A stretch of DNA of 48,265 nucleotides, taken from contig JAHFEJ010000005.1 of assembly GCA_023248535.1 (NCBI GenBank), forward strand, positions 19,456-67,720, read 5' to 3'. The stretch is from Nitrospinales bacterium. Lineage in GTDB: Bacteria > Nitrospinota_A > UBA7883 > JACRGQ01. Below are positions 16,962 to 25,930 of this stretch, piece after piece; positions within the stretch are counted from its first letter, which is position 1; each line of letters begins with the position of its first letter. The notes beneath the pieces are model-generated. The model did not search any database. It had not been told where the DNA came from and saw only the letters and a program-made list of their open reading frames with translations. A program made the position numbers and the translations under genes.

Positions 16962-17834
16962 ATGGCGATAGGTGTTATAGGCGGCAGCGGCCTTTACGGC
17001 ATGAAAGAGCTGAAGATAAAAAAAACCAAAAAGCTCAGGACTCCTTTCGGCAACCCCTCGGACGAATACGTTTTCGGCGAGTTGAACGGCAAGGAGCTGA
17101 TCTTTCTTCCCCGCCACGGCCGGGGGCACCGGATTCTCCCCAGCGAACTTAATTTCCGCGCCAACATCTACGGCTTCAAGATGCTGGGGGTGAAAAAAAT
17201 CCTTTCCGTCTCCGCCGTCGGCTCCCTCAAGGAGGAAATCGAGCCGGGCCATATCGTGTTTCCCGATCAGTTTATCGACCGCACGTTCGCGCGCACCAGC
17301 ACTTTTTTCGGCAACGGCGTGGTTGCCCACGTTTCCTTCGCCGATCCCGTGTGCAAGCACCTCATCGGCGTAACCTCCGCGGCGGCCAAGCGCGCCGGGG
17401 CCGTCACCCATGTTGGCGGCACATATGTCAATATGGAGGGGCCGCAGTTCTCGACCCGCGCCGAATCCCGCATGTACCGCTCGTGGGGCGCATCCGTCAT
17501 CGGCATGACCAACCTCAACGAAGCCAAGCTCGCCCGCGAGGCGGAACTCTGCTATGTCACCATTGCCCTCTCCACCGATTACGACTGCTGGTACGAAGGG
17601 CATGAAGAGGTGAGTACCGCCGCCATTCTGGAGATCATCCACAAGAATGTGGAGATGTCGCAAAAGATCATCAAGGAAGCGGTGGCGAAAATTGACGATG
17701 GCGCCGATTGCCCCGCCGGGTGCAACCATATGTTGGCGCACACCATCATGACCGACCCGAAGAAAATCCCGCCGAAGACCAAATTGGCCCTGAAGCCGAT
17801 CATCGGCAAATATTTGAACCCGAAGAAGCAGTAA
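16962..17834 (+). CDS. mtnP: S-methyl-5'-thioadenosine phosphorylase
   Basis: A 290-residue purine nucleoside phosphorylase-superfamily enzyme that splits methylthioadenosine from polyamine and SAM metabolism into adenine and methylthioribose-1-phosphate. Motifs: GVIGGSGLYG at the N-terminus, FLPRHGRGHRILPSELNFRAN (phosphate and substrate site), YVNMEGPQFSTRAES, and IGMTNLNEAKLAREAELCYVTIALSTDYDCW with the Asp residues that favour 6-aminopurines. It could instead be an inosine-preferring relative, but the TDYDCW context supports MTAP. hemL follows after 9 bases, in an apparent operon. Confidence 0.92.
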   Translation: MAIGVIGGSGLYGMKELKIKKTKKLRTPFGNPSDEYVFGELNGKELIFLPRHGRGHRILPSELNFRANIYGFKMLGVKKILSVSAVGSLKEEIEPGHIVFPDQFIDRTFARTSTFFGNGVVAHVSFADPVCKHLIGVTSAAAKRAGAVTHVGGTYVNMEGPQFSTRAESRMYRSWGASVIGMTNLNEAKLAREAELCYVTIALSTDYDCWYEGHEEVSTAAILEIIHKNVEMSQKIIKEAVAKIDDGADCPAGCNHMLAHTIMTDPKKIPPKTKLALKPIIGKYLNPKKQ

Positions 17835-17843
17835 GGAAGACGC

Positions 17844-19121
17844 ATGAGCCGCTCAAAGGAACTGTTTGAAAAAGCGAAAACCCTGATGCCCGGCGGGGTG
17901 AACAGCCCCGTCCGCGCTTTCAAAAGCGTGGGGCGTGACCCGATTTTCATCAAGCGCGCCAAAGGCAGCGCCATCACCGACGTGGACGGCCGCACGTATA
18001 TTGATTATGTGGGATCGTGGGGGCCTATGATCACCGGCCACGCCGACGAGCGCATTCTGGCCGCCATAGCCAAAGCCGCGGAGGATGGCACCAGTTTCGG
18101 CGCGCCGCACGAGCGCGAAATAGAACTGGCCCAAATGGTTATCGACGCGGTTCCCTCCATCGAGATGTGCCGCATGGTCAGCAGCGGCACCGAGGCGGTG
18201 ATGAGCGCCATCCGCCTGGCCCGCGGTTTCACCGGGCGCGACATGATCCTCAAATTTGAAGGATGCTATCACGGCCACGGCGACAGCATGTTGGTGAAAG
18301 CCGGCAGCGGCGTGGAAACGCTCGGCTTGCCGGACAGTCCCGGCGTGCCGTCCGGGATCGCGAATAACACCCTTACGGCGAAATACAACGACCTGAAGAG
18401 CGTGGAAGAGTTGTTCGCCGCGCAGCCCGGCAAGATCGCCTGCGTGATTTTGGAAGCGGTGGTCGGCAATATGGGCGTGTGGATACCGGAGCCGGGCTTC
18501 TTGCAGGGGCTTCGTGCATTGTGCGACAAGCATGGCGCATTGCTCATATTCGACGAGGTTATCACCGGCTTCCGTTTGGCCTACGGCGGCGCACAGCAGT
18601 ACTACGGCGTGAAGCCCGATCTCACCACGCTGGGCAAGATCATCGGCGGCGGCCTGCCCGTCGGCTGCTTTGGCGGGCGCAAGGATATTATGAAGATGAT
18701 GGCCCCCGAAGGGCCGGTTTACCAGGCCGGAACGCTGAGCGGCAATCCGCTGGCGATGGCCGCGGGGATCGCCACGCTTAATATCCTGAAAACGCCCGGC
18801 GTGTACGATCAGCTTGAACAGAAGAGCAGAAAACTGGCCGATGGCCTTGCGGCCGCCGCCCAAAAAGCCGGGCACAAGACCACCAGCAACCGGGTTGGGG
18901 CGATGTTCTCGCTTTTCTTTACTGATAAGAAGGTGTTCGATTATCCTTCATCAAAAACTTCAGACACGAAGAAGTTCGCCAAATACTTTGGGCTGATGCT
19001 TGAGAATGGCGTTTATCTGGCGCCTTCGCAGTTTGAAGCGGGATTCATGTCGTTGGCCCACAGCGAGGCCGATATCGCCAAGACCATCGCCGCCGCCGAG
19101 TCCGCTTTCAGCCAGCTCTGA
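17844..19121 (+). CDS. hemL: Glutamate-1-semialdehyde 2,1-aminomutase
   Basis: A PLP-dependent enzyme giving 5-aminolevulinate in the C5 tetrapyrrole pathway. It has 425 residues, the usual length. ATG 17844 follows AAGGAAG. The PLP-binding lysine is Lys265 in [14 protein letters not shown], and FDEVITGFR and [12 protein letters not shown] are typical. The N-terminus ([25 protein letters not shown]) is diagnostic of HemL rather than other class III transaminases. Probably cotranscribed with mtnP. Confidence 0.97.
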   Translation: MSRSKELFEKAKTLMPGGVNSPVRAFKSVGRDPIFIKRAKGSAITDVDGRTYIDYVGSWGPMITGHADERILAAIAKAAEDGTSFGAPHEREIELAQMVIDAVPSIEMCRMVSSGTEAVMSAIRLARGFTGRDMILKFEGCYHGHGDSMLVKAGSGVETLGLPDSPGVPSGIANNTLTAKYNDLKSVEELFAAQPGKIACVILEAVVGNMGVWIPEPGFLQGLRALCDKHGALLIFDEVITGFRLAYGGAQQYYGVKPDLTTLGKIIGGGLPVGCFGGRKDIMKMMAPEGPVYQAGTLSGNPLAMAAGIATLNILKTPGVYDQLEQKSRKLADGLAAAAQKAGHKTTSNRVGAMFSLFFTDKKVFDYPSSKTSDTKKFAKYFGLMLENGVYLAPSQFEAGFMSLAHSEADIAKTIAAAESAFSQL

Positions 19122-19244
19122 TACCCGTTTTCTCAACCCGCCCTCAAGGAGCATACGGCGGGTTGCATGGTAGAATGCCCGGCACAGGCATATCCAGGCT
19201 TCCGGGCGCAGTGGTTCCATGCCGGTGATGGAAAAGGGGTGACG

Positions 19245-20954
19245 ATGAAAATGGGCGAAGGCAGGCGTCTGTTCATCCTTATCAGCATTTTGTTGGTGGC
19301 GGGGTTCCTTGCAACCAGCCTTGCCAGCTATTTGATATCCAAGGCGGGGGTGCGCGAGGCAATCATCGCCCGCGAACTGCCGATCACCAGCGACAACATC
19401 TATTCGGAAATCCAGCGCGATCTTTTGCGCCCGATCTCAATTTCCTCATTCATGGCCAACGATACGTTTTTGCGCGATTGGACGTTGCGCGGCGAGCGCG
19501 AAACCGGCGAAGTGACGAGGTATCTCAAGGAAGTATCGAACAGGTATGGCGCGCTCACCTCGTTCTTCGTATCGGAAAAGACGGGCGTTTACTACCATGG
19601 GAACGGCATCCTGAAAAAAGTGCGGGAGGATGAACCGCGCGACATATGGTATTACCGTGTGCGGAACATGGCCCCGGATTATGAGATCAACGTCGATCTG
19701 GATATGGCGAACCGCGACACCATGACTATTTTCATCAACCACCGCGTGTTCGATTACAGCGGCCATTTCATCGGCGCCACCGGCGTCGGACTGGCGGTCG
19801 ATTCGGCGCGTCAGGTTATTGAAAATTATCAGAGGCGCTACGGCCGGAACATCTATTTTGTGGATCGCTCCGGGAAGGTGGTGCTGAAGGGGCGCGGCAG
19901 CACCGATTCGTACCGCACCATTCTTGAAAGGCCGGGCCTCAAGACAATCGCCCCCGCCATTCTTTCATCGGAGCAGGGGTCGTTTGAATATCGGCATCAG
20001 GGGAAGACGTTGCTGGTAAACGCCCGTTTCATAAAAGAGCTGCAATGGTATCTGATGGTTGAGCAGGATGTGGATCCCTCGCTCGCCAGTTTACGGAGAA
20101 CGCTATACGGCAATCTGGCGGTCTGCTTCGTTATCACTTTAATAGTTCTGACCGCTACCCGTTTCACTGTGGGCCGCTACCAGCGGCGCGTGGAAGAGCG
20201 CACCGAAGAGCTGCGGGTGGCGAAGGAACTGGCGGAAGACGCCACGCGCCTCAAGGACCGGTTTGTGGCGCTGGTCTCGCATAACCTCCGGGAACCGCTG
20301 GCGACGATCAAGGGGTATATCCAGCTTTCCCGCCAGGCGAATGACGGCGGCGAGGGCAATAAAACCGATTTTGGCGGTTGGCTGTCCACCTCGGAAAAGA
20401 TCGCCGATGATTTAATGGAGAGTGTTGGGAAGATACTTGATACAAGCCGGTTGCAGGCCGGCCAAATCAGTCTCAACAAAAGCCGCATTAACGTTCATGA
20501 CTTTGCGCAACGGTGGATGGACAAAGTATCCATCGCGGCGGCGCAAAAAGGGATCACGATACATAACGAAATCCCCCAAACATCCACGTTAACGGGTGAT
20601 GCCGACCTGCTTGGCGAAGTATTATTGAACCTTCTCACCAACGCCATCAAGTTCACCCGGCAGGGGGGAACCGTTACCCTTTCATCGCCCGCTCCCCATA
20701 TCCTAACCGTCAGGGATTCGGGCATCGGTGTCCACGAAGCCGTATTGCCCGATATCTTCAAGTATGAAGTGATGACCAGCACCAAAGGGACGGCCGGGGA
20801 ACGGGGAACCGGTTTTGGCCTGCCCTACTGCCAGGACATAATGAAAATCCACGGCGGCGTTTTACGGGTTGAAACATCCCCCTCGGGATCCGTTTTTTTC
20901 ATGGAATTTCCGCAAGAAAAGGCTTCCCCGCCTTCGGCCCCCTCAAACGGCTGA
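19245..20954 (+). CDS. Membrane sensor histidine kinase with Cache-type sensor domain
   Basis: 569 residues from ATG 19245, which follows AAAAGGGG; the longer frame to 19167 lacks a ribosome site. Order: TM1 (LFILISILLVAGFLATSLASYLIS), an extracytoplasmic domain of about 250 residues with a double-Cache look (ITSDNIYSEIQRDLLRPI, YGALTSFFVSEKTGVYY, SGHFIGATGVGLAVDSARQVI, IYFVDRSGKVVLKG), TM2 (LAVCFVITLIVLTATRFTVG), HisKA with SHNLREP (His346), and HATPase with LLTNAIKFT, DSGIGVHE and GTGFGLP. It has no HAMP and no receiver. The segment before HisKA (AEDATRLKDRFVA) and the lid KGTAGERGTG closely match the kinase at 5162. It is an orphan kinase; small organic ligands are common for Cache domains, but the ligand here is unknown. 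Confidence 0.92.
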   Translation: MKMGEGRRLFILISILLVAGFLATSLASYLISKAGVREAIIARELPITSDNIYSEIQRDLLRPISISSFMANDTFLRDWTLRGERETGEVTRYLKEVSNRYGALTSFFVSEKTGVYYHGNGILKKVREDEPRDIWYYRVRNMAPDYEINVDLDMANRDTMTIFINHRVFDYSGHFIGATGVGLAVDSARQVIENYQRRYGRNIYFVDRSGKVVLKGRGSTDSYRTILERPGLKTIAPAILSSEQGSFEYRHQGKTLLVNARFIKELQWYLMVEQDVDPSLASLRRTLYGNLAVCFVITLIVLTATRFTVGRYQRRVEERTEELRVAKELAEDATRLKDRFVALVSHNLREPLATIKGYIQLSRQANDGGEGNKTDFGGWLSTSEKIADDLMESVGKILDTSRLQAGQISLNKSRINVHDFAQRWMDKVSIAAAQKGITIHNEIPQTSTLTGDADLLGEVLLNLLTNAIKFTRQGGTVTLSSPAPHILTVRDSGIGVHEAVLPDIFKYEVMTSTKGTAGERGTGFGLPYCQDIMKIHGGVLRVETSPSGSVFFMEFPQEKASPPSAPSNG

Positions 20955-21499
20955 ACCTGCCGGGGTATCCCCTTTCGTCACTTAAAAAATCCATCCCCCG
21001 GAATCAAAAAGTAAAACTTTAGTTCCTGCAGTTCTTTCTTCCGTACCCCAAATAAGGCCTTATGGGAAATTTTTGCCGGGTCGATAAGTTATCTAGATAA
21101 AAGTAGAGAAGCGCCACGGGGTAAACAGCTGGCGTTTCGCAACGTAGGGTTTCAAAGGCCAGAACGCCGGGGGTACGGTGTTCCGCCGGTGGGTAACAAC
21201 CATCAACGGATACACGTCCCTCCGCCCGTTCTCCCTTAAAAAACTCCCGCCTGCGAACCGCGGCGAACGGGGCAATTCTCAAACGTAGGAACCGGATGGG
21301 GATCGACAAAACTTCATCCCAACTGCAAGGAGGAGTGCGGCCAAAAAAGAGCCTTTGAAACAGTTTCACAACATTTCCGGCTGGGGTGGCTGGAAATGCG
21401 GGCGCGCCGCCACGCGCGCCCGGCCGCCGTTTTGCGGCGGGACGCGGAAATTCCGCGATGGCAAGGCAAGGAAGCCAATTTTTCAAGGAGGATACGGTC
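20955..21499. other. Long gene-free flagellin leader region
   Basis: 545 bases without a convincing gene; a 160-codon minus-strand frame here has no family features or ribosome site and runs into the flagellin ribosome-binding site. Features seen are GTCGATAA at 21080-21087, one mismatch from a sigma-28 -10 box but without a matching -35, and three hairpins just upstream of the flagellin ribosome site, listed separately. No known riboswitch was recognised. It probably holds the flagellin promoter and a long 5' untranslated region. Confidence 0.5.
21399..21457 (+). promoter_or_regulatory. Three consecutive hairpins in the flagellin 5' leader
   Basis: Hairpin 1: CGGGCGCG (21399-21406) with CGCGCCCG (21415-21422). 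Hairpin 2: CCGCC...GGCGG around a GTTTT loop (about 21424-21440). Hairpin 3: CGCGGAA-A-TTCCGCG (21443-21457). They end about 30 bases before the AAGGAGGA ribosome site of flagellin. Inference: mRNA stabilisation, or a translational control structure such as CsrA/FliW-type regulation. The role is not demonstrated. Confidence 0.5.
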
Positions 21500-22351
21500 A
21501 TGGCTTTACGAGTTTATAACAACCTTTTCTCGGTCAACGCGCAAAGAAACCTGGCGACGAACAGCAGCAACCTGGGTTCATCGCTGGAAAAACTCTCTTC
21601 AGGTATGCGGATAAACAAGGCGGCGGACGACGCGGCCGGGTTGTCCATTTCAGAAGGTCTGCGGTCGCAGATCCGCTCGCTGAACCAGGCTACCCGCAAC
21701 GGCAATGACGGCATCAGCCTCATCAACACGGCGGAAGGGGCGCTCTCCGAGCAGTCCTCGATCCTCGTCCGTATGCGCGAACTGGCCTCGCAGGCCGCTA
21801 CCGGCACCGTCGGCAGCACCGAACGCAGAACGATTGACCGCGAATTCCAGGCGCTTAAGCAGGAAGTCGACCGTATCGCCTCGGTGACGGAATTTAACGG
21901 CCAAAAGCTGGTTGACGGTTCGCTTAGCTCCGCCGCGACTTCTTCGGTGGTTATTCAGGTCGGTATCCGCGCGACTACCAACGACCGGCTCAACCTGAAC
22001 ACCGCAGTCGACCTGACCGCCATCACCACCACCGGGCTGGCGGTACAGAACACCAACGTGCTCACCGCGCAATCCGCATTGGCTTCGCTGGGGAGCATCG
22101 ACAGCGCCATCAGCAAAGTGACGGATGGCCGCGGCCGCCTTGGCGCCGTGCAGAACCGCTTGGTGCACACGCTGGCCAACCTGTCGGTATCGGCTGAAAA
22201 CCTGACCGCCGCCGAATCGCAGATCCGCGACGCGGACTATGCGACGGAAATCTCGAAGTTCACCCGGAACCAGATACTGGTGCAGGCTTCGACTTCGATC
22301 TTGGCACAGGCGAACATGGTGCCCCAGACCGTGCTGCAGCTCCTTGGCTGA
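21500..22351 (+). CDS. fliC: Flagellin (short filament protein)
   Basis: A 283-residue flagellin consisting essentially of the D0/D1 domains with only a small central part. ATG 21500 (MALRVYNNLFSVNAQRNL) follows AAGGAGGA with ideal spacing. N-terminal D0/D1 motifs are INKAADDAAGLSISEGLRSQIR and GISLINTAEGALSE. The RMRELASQA segment corresponds to the conserved D1 helix. The C-terminus has QNRLVHTLANLSVSAENLTAAESQIRD and ends QANMVPQTVLQLLG. It is secreted by the flagellar type III system. A strong GC hairpin follows 16 bases after the stop. Confidence 0.97.
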   Translation: MALRVYNNLFSVNAQRNLATNSSNLGSSLEKLSSGMRINKAADDAAGLSISEGLRSQIRSLNQATRNGNDGISLINTAEGALSEQSSILVRMRELASQAATGTVGSTERRTIDREFQALKQEVDRIASVTEFNGQKLVDGSLSSAATSSVVIQVGIRATTNDRLNLNTAVDLTAITTTGLAVQNTNVLTAQSALASLGSIDSAISKVTDGRGRLGAVQNRLVHTLANLSVSAENLTAAESQIRDADYATEISKFTRNQILVQASTSILAQANMVPQTVLQLLG

Positions 22352-22367
22352 TTCCACAAACGCAGAC

Positions 22368-22391
22368 CGCGCCCCGCGAAAGCGGGGCGCG
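22368..22391 (+). terminator. GC-rich hairpin after flagellin
   Basis: CGCGCCCCGC (22368-22377), GAAA tetraloop, GCGGGGCGCG (22382-22391): a perfect 10-bp stem between the convergent flagellin and ispD genes. There is no T-run on either side, so it could be a bidirectional transcription brake or mRNA 3'-end stabiliser rather than a classic terminator. Confidence 0.65.
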
Positions 22392-22420
22392 TAACGGCGC
22401 GCCCTAAACAGGGAGGCTTT

Positions 22421-23134
22421 CTAAATGCGGGCGGGGCCCTTCACAAAAGGGCTCCGCTCCGCTATTACCTGCGCCAGCCGGAAATCGTCCGGCATGGTGA
22501 TCTTCATATTCGCGATTTCGCCCGGAACCCACGCGACCTTTATCCCGGCCTGCTGCAGTAGCGAGGTTTCGTCGGTCCATTCCTTCCCTTCGTTCTTCAG
22601 CCGCTCGTGTGCGGTGATGATGTCCGCCGCGCGGAAGACTTGCGGTGTCTGAATGAGCAGCGCCGCGGCGCGGTCGAGCGGTTGTCCCAAAAAATCGCCG
22701 TCGCGCATTTTCAGCGTGTCATACACGGGCAGGGCGGCGGTGGCGGCGCCGTGCCGCAGCGCGGCTTCGATGGTGCGGCGCACCAGCGTGGGAGTGACGA
22801 ATGGGCGCGCCGCATCGTGCGCCAAAATCCATTCGGTGCCAGCGGCCCGCACCCCGTTATAAACCGAATTGGCGCGTGTGGCGCCCCCCGCGGCAACGCG
22901 GGATACTTTCGGCCAGCGGGGATTTCCCACGTATTTTTCGGTCATGCGCGCCACATCATCCGGCGGAGCCACCAGGATGATGGATGTTATTTCCGCGGCG
23001 TGGGAAATGGCGGCAAGCGTCCAATCGAGAAGGGGATGCCCATTCAGCTCCATAAACTGTTTGGGAACGGCGGAGGCCATGCGGCTGCCGGATCCGGCGG
23101 CGGGGATTACCGCCGTGACGGGGGGGGGGCCCAC
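22421..23134 (-). CDS. ispD: 2-C-methyl-D-erythritol 4-phosphate cytidylyltransferase IspD
   Basis: The third step of the MEP isoprenoid pathway: CTP plus MEP gives CDP-ME. About 237 residues. Motifs: VIPAAGSGSRM (CTP loop), KQFMELNGHPLLDWTL, GGATRANSVYNG, LAHDAARPFV and TDETSLLQQAG. The start is probably GTG 23134, 7 bases after the PIN/TRAM gene. The first codons contain a run of ten G on the plus strand (C on the coding strand, encoding Pro-Pro-Pro), so the exact start could be affected by slippage or sequencing error. IspF is not adjacent. Confidence 0.94.
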   Translation of the reverse strand: MGPPPVTAVIPAAGSGSRMASAVPKQFMELNGHPLLDWTLAAISHAAEITSIILVAPPDDVARMTEKYVGNPRWPKVSRVAAGGATRANSVYNGVRAAGTEWILAHDAARPFVTPTLVRRTIEAALRHGAATAALPVYDTLKMRDGDFLGQPLDRAAALLIQTPQVFRAADIITAHERLKNEGKEWTDETSLLQQAGIKVAWVPGEIANMKITMPDDFRLAQVIAERSPFVKGPARI

Positions 23135-23141
23135 AGCGAAC

Positions 23142-24188
23142 TTATTCCCTTTCAGCGGCGCTGGCCACGCCGGGTTCCGAAAGGAATTTCGCGAATATCA
23201 TCCGTCCCGTGGGGGTTTGCAGCACGGAGGTTACCTGCACATTCACCTTGTGGCCGATCCGCTTGCGGGCGTTATCCACCACCACCATGGTGCCGTCTTC
23301 CAGATAGGCAAGCCCCTGGCCCGGCTCTTTGCCTTCCTTCACCACCAACATGGAGGGGAGTTCTTCGCCCGGCAACAGCAGCGGCCGGGTGGAGGTGGCG
23401 AGAAGATTGAGGTTCACCACGCCGACGTTGTGCAGTTCGGCGAGTTTGTTAAGGTTGAAATCGTTGGTGACTATTTTGCCGTCGATCTTTTTGCACAGCT
23501 CTATCAGTTTGTGATCCACTTCTTTGATACGCGGGAAATCCTCGTTCACTATCCGCACGTCGAACTGGGCGTTCTGCTGGAGGCGGTGCACCACTTCAAT
23601 TCCGCGCCGGCCACGGGTTTTTTTCAGTTCATCGTCCGAGTCTGCGATCTGGTGCAGCTCGGCCAGCACGAACGCGGGAACCACAATGGTTCCATCCATA
23701 AAACCGGTTTCCGCCACGTCGGCGATCCGTCCATCAATAAGCACACTGGTATCCAGCACTTTCGGCAAAAGGCCGAAATCCGATTTTCCCCTGATGATCT
23801 TGCCGATGATGGTAAGGTCCACCTCCTCAATGATACGCAGGCCGATGGAGGCGCCGATGAACGCGGCGGTGAGATTCACCATGAGGATGAGGGTGCGGTT
23901 TCCCGTGGAAGGGGTGAGCGAAAGGCCGGTCAGCGCGTAGGTCAGGAGGTTGGCCAGGATGAGCGCCGTGAATATGCCGAACGCCGCTCCGGCGATGGAC
24001 CGGAGTTTCAGCGTGCGGAGCTTCATTTCCACGGCCACCGCCAGTCCGGCTATCACAATGCCAAAAACCGCCCCTTCGGCGATGGAGAGGATGCGAAGGG
24101 TGTAATAAACGCCGCTGGCCCCCAAGTGGCCGATAAAGCCGCCAAGAACGGCCCCGACAAGGATGAAGAGCAGGCGGAACATCAACAT
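23142..24188 (-). CDS. PIN/TRAM domain membrane protein (YacL-like)
   Basis: A 348-residue protein: an N-terminal membrane part with about four TM helices (residues 5-120), a PIN nuclease-like domain (about 140-260) with LDTSVLIDGRI, VLAELHQIAD and KIVTNDFNLNKLAE carrying the acidic metal ligands, and a C-terminal TRAM domain (GKEPGQGLAYLEDGTMVVVDNARKRIGHKV) for RNA binding. It matches the YacL family, which in many bacteria sits next to ispD/ispF and carD, exactly the context seen here (carD-yacL-ispD). The function is presumed to be a membrane-associated RNase; the substrate is unknown. Confidence 0.9.
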   Translation of the reverse strand: MLMFRLLFILVGAVLGGFIGHLGASGVYYTLRILSIAEGAVFGIVIAGLAVAVEMKLRTLKLRSIAGAAFGIFTALILANLLTYALTGLSLTPSTGNRTLILMVNLTAAFIGASIGLRIIEEVDLTIIGKIIRGKSDFGLLPKVLDTSVLIDGRIADVAETGFMDGTIVVPAFVLAELHQIADSDDELKKTRGRRGIEVVHRLQQNAQFDVRIVNEDFPRIKEVDHKLIELCKKIDGKIVTNDFNLNKLAELHNVGVVNLNLLATSTRPLLLPGEELPSMLVVKEGKEPGQGLAYLEDGTMVVVDNARKRIGHKVNVQVTSVLQTPTGRMIFAKFLSEPGVASAAERE

Positions 24189-24213
24189 CGGGATGCCTTA
24201 CCCGCGGATTTCG

Positions 24214-24717
24214 TCAGGCGGTGAACGCCTTATCGAGCAATTTGGCGGCGGCGTCCTTCTCGATTCCCTTTGCCTCGGCAATTTCCATCACCATAAGCTG
24301 CCGGACATTGTCGTACATCCGCTGCTCGCCGAAGGAAAGTTCCTTCTTTGCCTGGATGAGGGTAAGCTCACGCAGTATCTCCGCCAGTTCCAGAACCGAG
24401 CCGGATTTAATGCGGTCGATGTAGCTTTTTTGCCGCTTGTGCCAGTTTACGCCGTTGGCAACTTTTCCTTTTTCGCGCAACAGCTTAAGAACTTTACGCA
24501 CTTCCCCTTCGGACATCACGTTGCGGATGCCGACCTGCTGGGCGCGGGAGGAGGGAACGCGGATCGTCATGCCCGATTCGTCAATTCTGATCGTATAAAA
24601 CTGAACCGCCGCGCCGTTCGTTTTTATTTTCTCGATCTTCTCGATTATGCCAACGCCATGCGCGGGATAAACAACGCGCGCGCCTCTTTTCAGTTCCGAA
24701 AACTCTTTCTCTTCCAA
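24214..24717 (-). CDS. carD: CarD family transcriptional regulator
   Basis: An RNA polymerase-binding regulator that stabilises open complexes. The start is taken as TTG 24717, after AGAGAGGTGG, giving about 167 residues, the normal family length. An in-frame ATG at 24792 lies upstream of the predicted transcription start and is rejected. The N-terminal RNAP-interacting Tudor-like domain is ELKRGARVVYPAHGVGIIEKIE. The helical C-terminal domain has VRKVLKLLREKGKVANGVNWHKRQKSYIDRIKSGSVLELAEILREL, with the conserved W contacting promoter DNA. First gene of a carD-yacL-ispD unit. Confidence 0.92.
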   Translation of the reverse strand: MEEKEFSELKRGARVVYPAHGVGIIEKIEKIKTNGAAVQFYTIRIDESGMTIRVPSSRAQQVGIRNVMSEGEVRKVLKLLREKGKVANGVNWHKRQKSYIDRIKSGSVLELAEILRELTLIQAKKELSFGEQRMYDNVRQLMVMEIAEAKGIEKDAAAKLLDKAFTA

Positions 24718-24771
24718 CTGCTGCCACCTCTCTGGAATCGTGAATTGACGCGGTAAGATATTGTGGAAATG

Positions 24772-24800
24772 ATAATAACACCAACTTAACATTAAGTCAA
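24772..24800 (-). promoter_or_regulatory. Sigma-70 type promoter of carD
   Basis: On the minus strand TTGACT (24800-24795), a 17-base spacer and TATTAT (24777-24772): five of six matches in both boxes with ideal spacing. Transcription would begin near 24765, about 48 bases upstream of the TTG start chosen for carD. Confidence 0.75.
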
Positions 24801-25063
24801 TGAAATGTGGTGTCAGGGGGCGCTATCGCATGAAACTTGCTATGGACACTAGGTAGCTATAAACAATTAGATAGGCGCAATATCATAATAACTCACAATA
24901 ATTATGGAATAATACATAGTCGGCTGTCTTGGCGTATCTCTTTGTTTCTACGAGGTTTATATTTATGTGCCGATTTTTCCCCCCTTTTTGGGGGTTATTC
25001 TAAAAATAGTTGATTTTTAATGTGATAAGCGGGTAAAGTTATTCCATTGCGAAAAATTGAAAT
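24801..25063. other. AT-rich divergent promoter region carD / tyrA
   Basis: With the carD promoter included, about 345 bases separate the carD and tyrA coding regions. It is clearly more AT-rich than its neighbours and has no gene. For tyrA, TTGATT (25010-25015), an 18-base spacer and TAAAGT (25034-25039) form a plausible promoter. A CCCCC-TTTTT-GGGGG hairpin flanked by ATTTTT/AAAAAT lies near 24973-25008. No ribosome-binding site is obvious before the tyrA ATG. Confidence 0.45.
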
Positions 25064-25930
25064 ATGATTGAAAAACCATTATTTAAAACCGCTGTTATCA
25101 TCGGTGTGGGGCTTATCGGCGGATCGATAGCTCGGGTTTTGAAAAATCGCGGGGTGGCCAAGCGGGTAATTGGTGTGGGACGGAGCGAGGCGAACCTGAA
25201 GGCCGCCCTCGACCTTGGCATTATCGATGCCGCGCTTCCCGCCGCCGAGGCGGTAAAGGAAGCCGATTTTATCGTGCTCTGCGTTCCGGTACTTTCCATT
25301 ATCCCAACCCTTGAAGCGATTGCGCCGCACATTAAAAACGGGGCGCTGGTCTCCGATGGCGGTTCCACAAAGAAAGAGATCGTGGAACGCGGAGAGAAGA
25401 TCGCCGACGGACGGTTTGTGTTTATCGGCTCGCATCCGGTCGCCGGCACCGAAAAGTCGGGGGCCGCGTCATCGTTTGAAACGCTTTTTGACAACCATCT
25501 CTGTATAATCACCCCCACCCCGAACACGCCCGCCGAACCGCTGGAAAAACTGACGGCTTTCTGGCATGCGGCGGGAATGAAGACTGTCCGGATGGATCCC
25601 TCCAGGCACGATACCGTTATGGGGGCGGTGAGCCACCTGCCGCATCTGGTAGCGTTTGCGCTGACGAACACCGTAAGCCAATTCGACGAAGGGGAGAACC
25701 TTCTGGGTTTCGCCGCCGGAGGATTCCGCGATACCACCCGCATCGCCAGCTCGCCTCCCGATATGTGGGCCGATATCGCGCTGGCGAACAGAGCCGAGAT
25801 GATGAAGATGTCCGCCACCATGCGGAAAAACCTCGCCGCCATCGAAAGCGCGATCCAATCGGGCGACCGCGAAGCGCTTATGCGGATGTTCAAGCAGGCG
25901 AACGAATTCAGGGAAAAACTGAAAAAGTGA
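25064..25930 (+). CDS. tyrA: Prephenate (or arogenate) dehydrogenase
   Basis: Oxidative decarboxylation of prephenate or arogenate in tyrosine synthesis. 288 residues, single domain without chorismate mutase or ACT fusion. NAD-binding motif GVGLIGGSIARVL at residues 13-25; FIVLCVPV; the substrate and catalytic region SHPVAGTEKSG and the late MGAVSHLPHLVAFAL with its conserved His. The stop overlaps the cmk start by 4 bases (GTGA), so this is one operon with cmk and probably rpsA. Confidence 0.94.
   Translation: MIEKPLFKTAVIIGVGLIGGSIARVLKNRGVAKRVIGVGRSEANLKAALDLGIIDAALPAAEAVKEADFIVLCVPVLSIIPTLEAIAPHIKNGALVSDGGSTKKEIVERGEKIADGRFVFIGSHPVAGTEKSGAASSFETLFDNHLCIITPTPNTPAEPLEKLTAFWHAAGMKTVRMDPSRHDTVMGAVSHLPHLVAFALTNTVSQFDEGENLLGFAAGGFRDTTRIASSPPDMWADIALANRAEMMKMSATMRKNLAAIESAIQSGDREALMRMFKQANEFREKLKK

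Noticed and set aside
21061-21074. Possible sigma-54 site before flagellin (TGGGAAATTTTTGC)
   Set aside because: GG to GC spacing is 9, not the required 10, so it was not called a promoter.
21019-21501. 160-codon minus-strand frame in the flagellin leader
   Set aside because: No homology features, basic low-complexity composition, and it would begin inside the flagellin ribosome-binding site.
24718-24792. Upstream in-frame ATG start for carD
   Set aside because: It would precede the transcription start predicted from the TTGACT-N17-TATTAT promoter and add residues not found in the family.
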